From the NCBI RefSeq assembly GCF_901827185.1, contig NZ_LR594671.1, positions 5,140,001 through 5,204,000 on the forward strand: a DNA stretch of 64,000 nucleotides. The letters run 5' to 3'. A model generated the notes under the pieces. That model worked only from the letters and a program-made list of their open reading frames with translations, had not been told where the DNA came from and did no database searches. This stretch comes from Variovorax sp. PBL-E5. Its GTDB lineage: Bacteria > Pseudomonadota > Gammaproteobacteria > Burkholderiales > Burkholderiaceae_C. Positions 1 through 8,025 of this stretch are shown one piece after another. Each line of letters starts with the position of its first letter. Positions within the stretch are counted from its first letter, which is position 1. Position numbers and translations under genes: made by a program.

Positions 1-1
1 T

Positions 2-226
2 ACACGCTCGCTGCCCCTCGTGCTGCTGTCCTTGCGCGACCGCCGGGTGCTCGCGATGGCACCGGCGAGCAACGTCGATCGCTTCGTCGAAGCGGGGCTG
101 CTGCACGCGCTACCGGTGGACTCGCTCCACGCGTTGCCGCCGGTGGGAATGCTGTTGCCGGAGATGGGCGCCAAGGGCGCCGCATTGAATCTTCTGGAAA
201 CGCTTCTGCGGCAGCGCGCCGAATGA
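2..226 (+). CDS. LysR-family transcriptional regulator, C-terminal fragment
   Basis: Only the last 74 codons lie in the window; the frame is open at the left edge. The residues look like the end of a LysR effector-binding domain, with a beta-alpha unit around LAMAPASNVDRF and an ending in LLETLLRQRAE. The DNA-binding helix-turn-helix would be upstream, outside the window, so target and effector cannot be judged. It runs convergently towards the small membrane-protein gene at 415-663. The family call is moderately sure. A GTG at 20 is in frame but sits inside the domain and is not the true start. Confidence 0.6.
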   Translation, partial: TRSLPLVLLSLRDRRVLAMAPASNVDRFVEAGLLHALPVDSLHALPPVGMLLPEMGAKGAALNLLETLLRQRAE

Positions 227-414
227 AGGGCCGGTAGCGTTTCCCGGTACCGCTCTGGGTTCAATGACTTGGTGCGTTGTGCGCATTCAGGAATCTGCGC
301 CGAACGACCGGTTGAATCCGCCGTCGGCACGCTCACCGACTCGAGCATGGTTGTCGCCCGCAAGTCCGGCGATCAGAATGATCCCCGGGACCTGCGGCCC
401 ATCGAACAGCCGCC

Positions 415-663
415 TCAATCCTCCCCCCATCGCCAGCGCGGCGGCTCGCCCTTGAGCCAGCACGCGGCGACGAGGAGCAGGGTCAGCACGGTGGCGAGCA
501 CAACGAAAGCGACAGGCTCGCGGTCCGGACGGAAACGCAGTGCGGCCACGCCCAACAGCACGAAGTACACGACCAGCACAGCCCAGCCTTGCCAGCGCGA
601 CGGAACACCCCAGCCCCAGCCATAGCGCTTGGCTGGGAACCAGTATTCGGGCTCTGATGACAT
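415..663 (-). CDS. small two-helix membrane protein of unknown function
   Basis: 82 residues with two hydrophobic segments (about residues 27-45 and 52-69) joined by a short RFRPDREP turn, and Trp-rich ends (WFPAKRYGWGWG at the start, KGEPPRWRWGED at the end). I do not recognise a characterised family. It begins 10 bp after the stop of the cupin gene on the same strand, so it is probably the last gene of the gluconate operon. The ATG is clear but has no obvious ribosome binding site, which suggests coupling to the upstream gene. It is most likely an inner-membrane protein; nothing indicates an enzymatic role. Confidence 0.6.
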   Translation of the reverse strand: MSSEPEYWFPAKRYGWGWGVPSRWQGWAVLVVYFVLLGVAALRFRPDREPVAFVVLATVLTLLLVAACWLKGEPPRWRWGED

Positions 664-673
664 CGCACGCGTG

Positions 674-1114
674 CTATGCGCCGGCCGGCGGCGCGGCCGG
701 GACCAGCCCGTAGCGGGTCATGACGGCGATCAGCGCGGCCTTGTCCGGCGGGCCGCCGGCACCGACCACGCTGGCGACATCGCGAAAGTACTGCGCGCCG
801 ATGTCCGGCGACTGCACGACGAGCGCGCGTGCCGGTGCCGCGAAGGGATTCGAGAACTGATGAACGCTGCCTTTCGGGCTCGACATGGTCTCGCCCGCGG
901 CGAGGTCGCGCGTCTGGTCATCGACCGAATAGCGCAACGTTCCTTCCAGCACATAGATGCACTCGTCGTTCCTCGTGTGGCTGTGCGGTGGCGGCACGTT
1001 CGAGCCGGGCGGCACCGTGAGCTCGAACATGCCGACACTGTCGGTCTGCGACCCATCCACGAGATAGCGGATGGACAACTGGCCGGCGCGGATGGTCGCT
1101 GAAGGATCGGTCAT
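674..1114 (-). CDS. cupin-domain protein
   Basis: 146 residues forming one cupin (double-stranded beta-helix). Cupin motif 1 is visible around residues 41-60 (PPPHSHTRNDECIYVLEG), with His residues and a Glu as likely metal ligands. Motif 2 follows near residues 75-90 (GETMSSPKGSVHQF). Such small monocupins are often isomerases or sugar/quercetin-type oxygenases, but the substrate cannot be told here. The ATG at 1114 is preceded by GGAGA at a good distance, which fixes the start although the frame stays open far upstream. It lies 71 bp downstream of the gluconate permease, so a role near sugar-acid uptake is plausible but inferred. Confidence 0.75.
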   Translation of the reverse strand: MTDPSATIRAGQLSIRYLVDGSQTDSVGMFELTVPPGSNVPPPHSHTRNDECIYVLEGTLRYSVDDQTRDLAAGETMSSPKGSVHQFSNPFAAPARALVVQSPDIGAQYFRDVASVVGAGGPPDKAALIAVMTRYGLVPAAPPAGA

Positions 1115-1185
1115 TTCATTTCTCCATGGAGTCGAACAGGAAAGAATGCGGCGCGTGCCGGAACGGGACTGCGGCGTCGCTGCCG

Positions 1186-2580
1186 CTAGAGAACGAGCGA
1201 CAACGCAAAGGTCAGCACGAGCCCCATCACCGAGATGATGGTCTCCATCAGCGACCAGGTCTTGATCGTCTGCCCCACCGTCAAGCCGAAATATTCCTTC
1301 ACCAGCCAGAAGCCGGCGTCGTTGACGTGCGAGAAGAACAGCGACCCGGCACCGACGGCCAGCACGACCAGCGACAGATGATTGGGCGACAGCCCGGTCG
1401 CGAGCGGCGCGACGATGCCCGCGGCCGTCACGGTCGCGACCGTCGCCGAGCCGGTCGCGAGGCGGATCAGCACCGCGACGATCCAGCCCAGCACCAGCGT
1501 CGACAGGCCGACCGCGAGCGCGATCTTGGCGATGGCCGTGCCGGTGCCGCCATCGACCAGCGCCTGCTTGAAGCCGCCGCCGGCGCCGACGATCAGCATC
1601 ACGCCGACCACCGGCGTCAGGCTGGCGCCGATCTTCTTCGCCAGCTGGGAGGCCGAGAAGCCGACCGCGGTGCCGAAGCTCACCATCGCCAGCAGCACGG
1701 CGATCAGCAAGGCGAACACCGGATCGCCGATGAAGTCCAGCGCCGGGCGCAGTGCGGAGGTCTTGTCCATCCAGATGTCGGCGCCGGCCTTGATCAGCAT
1801 CAGCACGAGCGGGGACAGCAGGGTGATCAGCGTCCATGCGAAGCTCGGACTGCGGCTCGGCCTCGGGTCCTGCGCGTTCGCGGCGCCATCGGCCGCGGCG
1901 CCCGTCGCGGTGACCGCGAGCCCGGCGCCGGCCGCGCCGATCGGCACCATGCGCGCCGCGAGCGCGCCGAACAGCGGGCCGGCGACGGCCACGGTCGGGA
2001 TGGCGATCAGCAATCCGAACGCGAGGGTCACGCCGACATCCGCATGCAGCACCGCGATGGCCGCGAGCGGACCGGGGTGCGGCGGAATGAAGCCGTGCAG
2101 CACCGACAGCCCGGCCAGCGCCGGAATCCCGAGCCGCATCGCGGGCCCCTTCGAGCGGTGCACCGCGAGCATGACCACGGGGATCAGCAGCACGAGCCCG
2201 ATCTCGAAGAACATCGGAATGCCGATGATGCTGGCGACCAGTGCCATCTTCCAGGGCAGCGTGGCGGGGCGCCCGCGCAGCAGCGTCTCGACCAGCTTGT
2301 CGGCGCCGCCGGAATCCGCGAGCAGCTTGCCGAGCATGGCGCCGAGCGCGATCAGCACGCCGACGTAGCCGAGCACGCCGCCGACGCCGTTTTCGTACGA
2401 GGCCGTCACCTTCTCCAGCGGAATGCCCGAGCCGACGCCGACGAACAGGGCGCCGATGGTCAGCGCGAGAAAGGCATGCACCTTGAGCCAGACGATCAGG
2501 AGGACCAGGATCGCGATGCCGGCGGCCGCGACGATCAGCACCTGGATGTCGTGCGCGCTCAGGGGGGAGGAAGTGGTCAT
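1186..2580 (-). CDS. gntT: gluconate permease, GntP family
   Basis: 464-residue, strongly hydrophobic protein with about 12 membrane spans and the repeated small-residue pattern of the GntP/GntT gluconate:H+ symporters. Recognisable family segments are GVGGVLGYVGVLIALGAMLG (about residues 62-81) and FFEIGLVLLIPV. It should import D-gluconate across the inner membrane. The start ATG at 2580 overlaps the stop of the gluconokinase gene by 4 nt (ATGA), so the two are translationally coupled and uptake is paired with phosphorylation. Length is normal for the family. Closely related members carry fructuronate or other sugar acids, so substrate assignment rests mainly on the gntK neighbour. Confidence 0.9.
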   Translation of the reverse strand: MTTSSPLSAHDIQVLIVAAAGIAILVLLIVWLKVHAFLALTIGALFVGVGSGIPLEKVTASYENGVGGVLGYVGVLIALGAMLGKLLADSGGADKLVETLLRGRPATLPWKMALVASIIGIPMFFEIGLVLLIPVVMLAVHRSKGPAMRLGIPALAGLSVLHGFIPPHPGPLAAIAVLHADVGVTLAFGLLIAIPTVAVAGPLFGALAARMVPIGAAGAGLAVTATGAAADGAANAQDPRPSRSPSFAWTLITLLSPLVLMLIKAGADIWMDKTSALRPALDFIGDPVFALLIAVLLAMVSFGTAVGFSASQLAKKIGASLTPVVGVMLIVGAGGGFKQALVDGGTGTAIAKIALAVGLSTLVLGWIVAVLIRLATGSATVATVTAAGIVAPLATGLSPNHLSLVVLAVGAGSLFFSHVNDAGFWLVKEYFGLTVGQTIKTWSLMETIISVMGLVLTFALSLVL

Positions 2581-3098
2581 GGCAGCTCGAGTGTGTCGAC
2601 GATGATCTGGGCAATGGCGGAAGGCGCGGGGCCGATGTCGACGCGCATCGCGGGTTCGTCCGCCGCGGGTTCCTCGAGGTCGGCGAACTGGCTGTCGAGC
2701 AGACTCGAGGGCATGAAGTGACCGTGGCGTGCCGCGAGGCGCGCGGCGATGGTCTCGCGCGAGCCGGCGAGGTAGACGAACTCCACGCCCGCGCCGCGCC
2801 GGCCGATCACGTCGCGGTAGGCGCGCTTGAGCGCCGAGCAGGTGATGATGCCGCTCGCGCCGGCATCGAGGCGCTCGTCGACCCAGCCCGCGACCTTCTC
2901 GAGCCAGGGCGCGCGATCCTCGTCGTTGAGCGGATGCCCGGCCTTCATCTTCTCGATGTTCGATGGCGGATGCAGCGCATCGCCTTCCTCGAAGGGCCAG
3001 CCGAGGCGGCCGGCCAGGATCGCGGCGACAGTCGTCTTGCCGCAACCCGAGACACCCATGAGCACCAGCACCACGGGCTTCGCGACGGGACGGGACAT
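2577..3098 (-). CDS. gntK: gluconokinase
   Basis: 173 residues. It phosphorylates gluconate to 6-phosphogluconate with ATP in the cytoplasm, feeding the Entner-Doudoroff and pentose phosphate routes. The P-loop GVSGCGKTT is at residues 15-23; the family motif EEGDALHPPSNIEKM and the CSALKRAYRD segment are both present. The frame is open upstream to 3158, but the ATG at 3098 has AAAGGAG about 8 nt before it and matches the usual N-terminus a few residues ahead of the P-loop. It is the first gene of a four-gene operon with the permease, cupin and small membrane protein. The 142-bp gap upstream must hold the operon promoter; I could not pick a clear -35/-10 pair. Confidence 0.93.
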   Translation of the reverse strand: MSRPVAKPVVLVLMGVSGCGKTTVAAILAGRLGWPFEEGDALHPPSNIEKMKAGHPLNDEDRAPWLEKVAGWVDERLDAGASGIITCSALKRAYRDVIGRRGAGVEFVYLAGSRETIAARLAARHGHFMPSSLLDSQFADLEEPAADEPAMRVDIGPAPSAIAQIIVDTLELP

Positions 3099-3240
3099 CG
3101 GGGGTTCTCCTTTTGGACGGTCGCCGTCAGTCGACGGTGATGTCGTGATTAGAACCACAAACCGCCCGCCGTGCCACGGCCCGCGGCAGCGAACGGCACG
3201 ATGAGGAATTCCGCACCGCGGATCCGGCGGCCTCGGGCGG

Positions 3241-3606
3241 CTACTGCTTGCGCACGTGCACGACGCCGGTCATGAACGGGTGGACGCTGCACACGTAGGT
3301 GTAGTCGCCCTCCTTGGCGAAGACGAACTCGAACTTGTCGTCCGTGTCCATGGCCTTCGAGACGAACAGCTTGGTCTTGTCCTGACTGATCACGGTGTGC
3401 GGCGTCTCGTCATGGTTGATCCAGCGCACGGTCGTACCCGGCGCGACGGTGATTTCCATCGGCATGAACATGAACTTGTTGATGTCGACGGTGGCGACGG
3501 ATGCGGCATGGGCCGCGAGGCCGACGAAGGTCGCAAGGGTGCCCAGCACCACGCCGCGCAAGACTCTGGCGCGCGGGCTGGCGCCACCGAAAGAGACTCG
3601 GTTCAT
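3241..3606 (-). CDS. secreted cupredoxin (plastocyanin/amicyanin-like)
   Basis: 121 residues: a Sec signal peptide (about 1-35, ending AAHAA) and a single type-1 copper domain. Likely copper ligands are His70 (ETPH), Cys106, His109 and Met112 in the loop YVCSVHPFM, the short-loop arrangement of amicyanin and pseudoazurin-like proteins. It should act as a small periplasmic electron carrier or copper-binding protein. It is 28 bp downstream of the phosphoesterase gene and preceded by AGGAG, so the two are co-transcribed. This pairing is not one I can link to a known pathway; the phosphoesterase may depend on metal or redox state, but that is speculation. Confidence 0.88.
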   Translation of the reverse strand: MNRVSFGGASPRARVLRGVVLGTLATFVGLAAHAASVATVDINKFMFMPMEITVAPGTTVRWINHDETPHTVISQDKTKLFVSKAMDTDDKFEFVFAKEGDYTYVCSVHPFMTGVVHVRKQ

Positions 3607-3634
3607 TGAAAAATCTCCTGTGAAAACGAGTTGA

Positions 3635-4576
3635 TCAGCGATCGAGCGGGCGGTCGACCATCGCGAGTTCGCGCTGGCCGCGCACCAGGTTCAGCTGGCG
3701 CGTACCGAGCAGCTTGCCGAGCTCGCCGGCCGGGACCGTGACGGGCCCCGGTTCACCGATGCCTTCCTGTCCGGGCGTGGGCAGCGGGTAGGCCAGCGAC
3801 ATCGCGGTGTGCAGCGACACGTGACCTTCGACCTTCTGCAGCACCTGATGAATATGGCCGTTGAGCACGGTGACGGAGCCATAGGGACGCAGCAGCGCAA
3901 GCGCCTGATCGGAATCGGCGGTGCCCCAGCCCCAGGGCTCCCAGATGGTCCACAGCGGAATGTGCGCGAGCACGACGATCGGCGTCGAGTGCGAGACGCC
4001 CGCCAGGTCCTTCTTGAGCCAGGCCAGCTGATCATCGCCGAGCGCAGCCATCGTGCCGGCCTTGAAGTTGAGCACGTTCGTCAGCCCGACGAAATGCACG
4101 CCGCCCTGGTTGAAGCTGTACCAGCCGCGGCCCTTGCCGTCGTGGTCGAAGTACTTGAGGTAGCCGGCGATGCCGTCGTCGATGGCGTCGTGTTCGCCGG
4201 GGACCGTGTGGATCCGATCGACGTGCAGCTCCTGGAAGATCTCCTTGGCACGACCGAACTCGTCGGCCCTGGACAGATGGCTCACGTCGCCCGTGTGGAC
4301 GGCGAAGGCCGGCGCGACCGGAAGCGCGTTGATGTCCGCGATGGCGTGGCGCAGGCTGCCGACCACGTCCGGGTTGGCGGCCTTGTTGAAGCCGATGTGC
4401 GTGTCGCTGATCTGCACGAAGGTCAGCGCGCCCTTCGCGCCCGCTTGCGGCGTTGCGGTGTGGGTCGCGCCGAGCGCGACGGGTATGCCGCCGGAGAGGG
4501 TCCAGACAACGGCGGCTCCGCTCCATGCGGACAGGCAACCGAGCGCCTGACGGCGGCCCGGATCATGGGTTTTCAT
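3635..4576 (-). CDS. Tat-exported calcineurin-like metallophosphoesterase
   Basis: 313 residues. The N-terminus has a twin-arginine GRRQAL followed by a hydrophobic stretch, so export by Tat is likely. Metal-binding blocks of the calcineurin superfamily are present in order: D58-x-H60 (ISDTH), GD at 96-97 (HTGD), PGEHD at 126-130 (the usual GNHD with N replaced by E), AHIP and GHIHQ. The E128 change falls on the residue that normally contacts the bridging metal, which may alter metal choice or activity. Substrate is unknown. The gene heads a two-gene unit with the cupredoxin, and its ribosome binding site (AAGGAG) is embedded in a predicted stem (see 4579-4631). Confidence 0.85.
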   Translation of the reverse strand: MKTHDPGRRQALGCLSAWSGAAVVWTLSGGIPVALGATHTATPQAGAKGALTFVQISDTHIGFNKAANPDVVGSLRHAIADINALPVAPAFAVHTGDVSHLSRADEFGRAKEIFQELHVDRIHTVPGEHDAIDDGIAGYLKYFDHDGKGRGWYSFNQGGVHFVGLTNVLNFKAGTMAALGDDQLAWLKKDLAGVSHSTPIVVLAHIPLWTIWEPWGWGTADSDQALALLRPYGSVTVLNGHIHQVLQKVEGHVSLHTAMSLAYPLPTPGQEGIGEPGPVTVPAGELGKLLGTRQLNLVRGQRELAMVDRPLDR

Positions 4577-4578
4577 GG

Positions 4579-4631
4579 CTTTCGCTCCTTGAGGTAGATG
4601 GCTACCCCATGCATGACTGCACGAGCGAAAG
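4579..4631 (-). promoter_or_regulatory. structured leader overlapping the phosphoesterase ribosome binding site
   Basis: On the minus-strand transcript a perfect 9-base arm CTTTCGCTC (4631-4623) pairs with GAGCGAAAG (4587-4579). Between them lies a second hairpin, GGTAG-CCAT-CTACC. The 3' arm contains part of the Shine-Dalgarno AAGGAGCG just before the ATG at 4576. Folding would therefore hide the ribosome binding site, as in RNA thermometers and some riboswitches. The sequence facts are certain; the regulatory role is inferred, and I do not recognise a known RNA family. Confidence 0.45.
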
Positions 4632-4643
4632 ATCTATTCCCGG

Positions 4644-5081
4644 TCAGCCCAGAACGTCGTTGACCTGTTCGTTGAACTCGGTCTGGCTCACGGCCGCGCC
4701 GATCTCGCGCGGCAGCGCGTCGCGTGCCGAGAACACGCCCAGGATGCGCGTGCCAGCGACCATCGGCAGATGGCGAAAGCCGCGCTCCAGCATCAGCACC
4801 ACGGCATCGGAGACGCGCATCTCCGGCGGCACGCAGATCGGATTGGGCGTCATGACTTCGCGCGCCGTGGCACGGTCGGCGTCGAGCCCGCGCGCCAGCA
4901 CGCGGGTCATGAGGTCGCGCTCGGTGAGGATGCCGAGCAGGATGTCCGGCGGCTCCATCACGAGCACGCTGGTGCAATTGGCGCGGGTCATCACGCAAGC
5001 GACGTGGCGCGCGGTGGCCTGCGGGCCGACGCGAATCACCTGCTTGTGCGTAACGGACTGATACACGGTGCGTTCTGCCAT
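4644..5081 (-). CDS. CBS-domain pair protein
   Basis: 145 residues consisting almost wholly of two CBS motifs (Bateman module): residues about 8-65 with GILTERDLMTRV and about 72-130 with VMTPNP and GVFSARDALPREI. Such modules bind adenine nucleotides or similar ligands and usually regulate partner enzymes. It follows the 2-oxoacid oxidoreductase beta subunit after 44 bp on the same strand, with GGAGG before the ATG, so it is probably the last gene of that operon. A role as an energy-state sensor for the oxidoreductase is an inference from position only. No enzymatic domain is attached. Confidence 0.85.
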   Translation of the reverse strand: MAERTVYQSVTHKQVIRVGPQATARHVACVMTRANCTSVLVMEPPDILLGILTERDLMTRVLARGLDADRATAREVMTPNPICVPPEMRVSDAVVLMLERGFRHLPMVAGTRILGVFSARDALPREIGAAVSQTEFNEQVNDVLG

Positions 5082-5125
5082 GGTGGTCCCTCCTGGCGAG
5101 TCGCTATGTTGCGGCCGCCGGCCGC

Positions 5126-6181
5126 TCAGCGCAAGCTGTCGTTGAGTTTTTCGAGGGCCCGCGCGCCGGGACACAGCTCGGCGGTGTCGAGTGCGTTGAG
5201 CGGATGGTCGCTGGTGTTGAGCGCCCCGTGCAGATCGGTCGCCAGCGGATCGACGTAGAGCAGGCCCGTCACCACCTCGCCCATCTCGTGGTGCCGCTGC
5301 ATGTAGGCCATGGCGGCATAGCGGTCGCCGGGGTTGTAGTCCGGGTGCAGGCTGCGCAGGCGCAGCAGCGTGCCGTCGTGCTGGCGCACGTCCAGCACTT
5401 CGCCGGGCGCCATGTCGACGCTGATCTCGTCGCGGCCGCTGATGAAGTCGATGCGGCTCACCGCCTCGTTGTGCTCGCGCACGTAGTCGTAGCTCTTGGT
5501 GCTGCCGGGGTGGTTGTTGAAGGCCACGCAGGGGCTGATGACGTCGATGAAGGCGGCGCCGCCATGGCTGATCGCGCCCTTGATCAACGGTACCAGCTGC
5601 GCCTTGTTGCCCGAGAAGCCGCGCCCGACGTAGGTGGCGCCCAGCTGCAGCGCCATGGCCACGAGGTCTACCGGGCTGTCGCTGTTGACGACGCCTTTCT
5701 TGCTCTTGGAGCCCTGGTCGGCGGTGGCCGAGAACTGGCCCTTGGTCAGGCCGTAGACGCCGTTGTTCTCGACGATGTAGGCCATGCGCACGCCACGCCG
5801 CATGGCGTGCGCGAACTGGCCCAGGCCGATGGAGGCCGAATCGCCGTCGCCCGACACGCCCAGATACAACAGGTCGCGGTTGGCGAGGTTGGCGCCGGTC
5901 AGCACGCTGGGCATGCGGCCGTGCACGGTGTTGAAGCCGTGCGAGGCGCCGAGGAAATAGTCCGGCGTCTTGGAGCTGCAGCCGATGCCCGAGAGCTTGG
6001 CCACGCGATGCGGCTCGATGTCCAGTTCCCAGCAGGCCTCGATGATGGCGGCGGAGATGGAATCGTGGCCGCAGCCGGCGCACAGGGTGGAGATCTTGCC
6101 CTCGTAGTCGCGCCGCGTGTAGCCGACCTTGTTGGTGGCCAGCGTCGGATGGCGCAGACGGGGCTTGGCGAGATAGGTCAT
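5126..6181 (-). CDS. korB: 2-oxoacid:ferredoxin oxidoreductase, beta subunit
   Basis: 351 residues. It carries the thiamine-diphosphate site (GDGDSASIG followed by ENNGVYGLTKGQ) and iron-sulfur ligands in the N-terminal CAGCGHD motif (Cys34, Cys37). With the alpha/gamma subunit it would oxidatively decarboxylate a 2-oxoacid, most likely 2-oxoglutarate to succinyl-CoA, and pass electrons to ferredoxin. The ATG at 6181 overlaps the stop of the preceding subunit gene by 4 nt. The combination of a fused gamma-alpha subunit with a separate beta subunit is the two-subunit type known as KorAB in denitrifying beta-proteobacteria. Pyruvate or branched-chain substrates cannot be excluded by eye. Confidence 0.85.
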   Translation of the reverse strand: MTYLAKPRLRHPTLATNKVGYTRRDYEGKISTLCAGCGHDSISAAIIEACWELDIEPHRVAKLSGIGCSSKTPDYFLGASHGFNTVHGRMPSVLTGANLANRDLLYLGVSGDGDSASIGLGQFAHAMRRGVRMAYIVENNGVYGLTKGQFSATADQGSKSKKGVVNSDSPVDLVAMALQLGATYVGRGFSGNKAQLVPLIKGAISHGGAAFIDVISPCVAFNNHPGSTKSYDYVREHNEAVSRIDFISGRDEISVDMAPGEVLDVRQHDGTLLRLRSLHPDYNPGDRYAAMAYMQRHHEMGEVVTGLLYVDPLATDLHGALNTSDHPLNALDTAELCPGARALEKLNDSLR

Positions 6182-8025
6182 GCGGGCTCCTTGCTGTCGG
6201 TGGCATCGGCCGCGTGCGCCTGCAGGTGCGCGCTGATGGCCTGAACGATGAAACGTGCCGTGATCGGGGTGCCGTCGAAATGCAGCACGCGCACGAGGCG
6301 CGCCGCATCGACGTCCAGCTCGTTGGCCAGCAGGCTGCGCATCTGGGCGTCGCGGTTCTGCTCGACCACGAAGACCTGACGATGCTGCGCGAGGAACTGC
6401 GCCACGCTGTCCGGAAACGGAAAGGCCCGCAGCCGCAGCGCGTCCAGATGGATGCCGCGCGCCTCCAGCGTCTCCAGCGCCTCGCGCATCGACGGGCTGG
6501 TCGAGCCGAAATAGATCACGCCGAGATCCGTCTTCGCAGCGGCCGGCTGCAGCACCGGCTGCGGCACGAGGGTGGCAGCGGTCGCGAACTTCTTCAGCAG
6601 CCGTTCCATGTTGTAGATGTAGTCGGGGCCGCGTTCCGAGTAGCGCGCATAGGCATCGCGCGTGGTGCCGCGCGTGAAGAAGCTGCCCTTGGTCGGGTGC
6701 GTGCCCGGCAGCGTGCGCCACGGGATGCCGTCGCCGTCCACGTCCTTGTAACGGCCGAAATCGCGGCCGGCTTCCAGCGCCTCGGCGCTCATGACCTTGC
6801 CGCGGTCGTAGGCCTTGCCGTCGTCCCAGGCGAAGGGCTCGCACAGGCGCTGGTTCATGCCGATGTCGAGGTCGGTCATCACGAACACGGGCGTCTGCAG
6901 GCGGTCGGCCAGATCGAGCGCCGCGGCCGCGTGCTCGAAGCACTCGTGCGGATCTTCCGGGAACAGCAGCACATGCTTGGTGTCGCCGTGCGAGGCATAG
7001 GCGCACGAGAGGATGTCGGCCTGCTGCGTGCGCGTCGGCATGCCGGTGGAAGGCCCGCCGCGCTGCACGTTGATGAGCGTGACCGGGATCTCGGCGAAGT
7101 AGGCCAGGCCGATGAACTCGGTCATCAGCGAGACGCCCGGCCCCGAGGTCGCGGTGAAGGCCCGGGCGCCGTTCCAGCCGGCGCCGACCACCATGCCGAT
7201 CGAGGCGATCTCGTCTTCCGCCTGCACGATCGCGAAGCGATGCTGGCCGGTTTTCGGATCGACGCGCAGCTTGCTGCAGTAGCGCTGGAAGGCCTCGGCC
7301 ACCGAGGACGAGGGCGTGATCGGATACCAGGCCGCGACCGTCGCGCCGCCATACACGCAGCCCAATGCCGCCGCGCTGTTGCCGTCGACGAAGATCCGCT
7401 GGCCCACGCGGTCGGCGCGCCGCACCTGCAGGCCCAGCGGTTCGCGCAGATGCTCGCGCGCGAAGTCGCAGCCCAGGTGCAATGCCTGCACGTTGGAGGC
7501 CAGCAGCTTTTCCTTGCCCTTGTACTGCTCGCCGAAGAGCTTCTCGACCACCTCCGGCTCGATGCCCAGCAGGATCGCCAGCGCGCCGACGTAGACGATG
7601 TTCTTGAACAGCTGGCGCTGGCGCGGGTCGTTGTAGACCGCGTTGCAGATCTCGGTCAGCGGCATGCCGATCACGCGCACGTCGCTGCGGAACTTCGACG
7701 GCGGCAGCGGCCGCGTGCTGTCGTAGAACAGGTAGCCGCCGGGCTCCAGTTCGGCCACGTCGGCGTCCCAGGTCTGCGGGTTCATCGCCACCATCATGTC
7801 GGTGCCGCCGCGGCGTCCCAGGTGGCCTTGCTCGGTGACCCGCACTTCGTACCAGGTCGGCAGGCCCTGGATGTTGCTGGGGAAGATGTTGCGCGGACTC
7901 ACCGGCACGCCCATGCGCAGGATGGCCTTGGCGAAGAGCTCGTTGGCCGAGGCCGAACCCGAGCCGTTGACGTTGGCGAACTTGATGACGAAGTCGTTGA
8001 CTGCCTCGATCTGCTTCACGCTCAT
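6178..8025 (-). CDS. korA: 2-oxoacid:ferredoxin oxidoreductase, fused gamma-alpha subunit
   Basis: 615 residues in two parts. Residues about 1-200 form the gamma domain (SGSASANELFAKA near the N-terminus, RRGGTDMMVAMN). Residues about 210-590 form the alpha domain with the pyrimidine-binding YPITPSSSVAEAF motif and TSGPGVSLMTEFIGLA. The alpha domain contributes the CoA and TPP interface; the protein itself carries no cluster motif. Its start overlaps the stop of the flavoprotein gene upstream by 4 nt and its stop overlaps the beta subunit start, so the three are strictly coupled. Length fits the fused class. Confidence 0.87.
   Translation of the reverse strand: MSVKQIEAVNDFVIKFANVNGSGSASANELFAKAILRMGVPVSPRNIFPSNIQGLPTWYEVRVTEQGHLGRRGGTDMMVAMNPQTWDADVAELEPGGYLFYDSTRPLPPSKFRSDVRVIGMPLTEICNAVYNDPRQRQLFKNIVYVGALAILLGIEPEVVEKLFGEQYKGKEKLLASNVQALHLGCDFAREHLREPLGLQVRRADRVGQRIFVDGNSAAALGCVYGGATVAAWYPITPSSSVAEAFQRYCSKLRVDPKTGQHRFAIVQAEDEIASIGMVVGAGWNGARAFTATSGPGVSLMTEFIGLAYFAEIPVTLINVQRGGPSTGMPTRTQQADILSCAYASHGDTKHVLLFPEDPHECFEHAAAALDLADRLQTPVFVMTDLDIGMNQRLCEPFAWDDGKAYDRGKVMSAEALEAGRDFGRYKDVDGDGIPWRTLPGTHPTKGSFFTRGTTRDAYARYSERGPDYIYNMERLLKKFATAATLVPQPVLQPAAAKTDLGVIYFGSTSPSMREALETLEARGIHLDALRLRAFPFPDSVAQFLAQHRQVFVVEQNRDAQMRSLLANELDVDAARLVRVLHFDGTPITARFIVQAISAHLQAHAADATDSKEPA

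Noticed and set aside
1115..2614. Long extension of the cupin frame upstream
   Set aside because: The extension is an out-of-frame shadow of the gluconate permease; the cupin has its own ATG and ribosome binding site at 1114.
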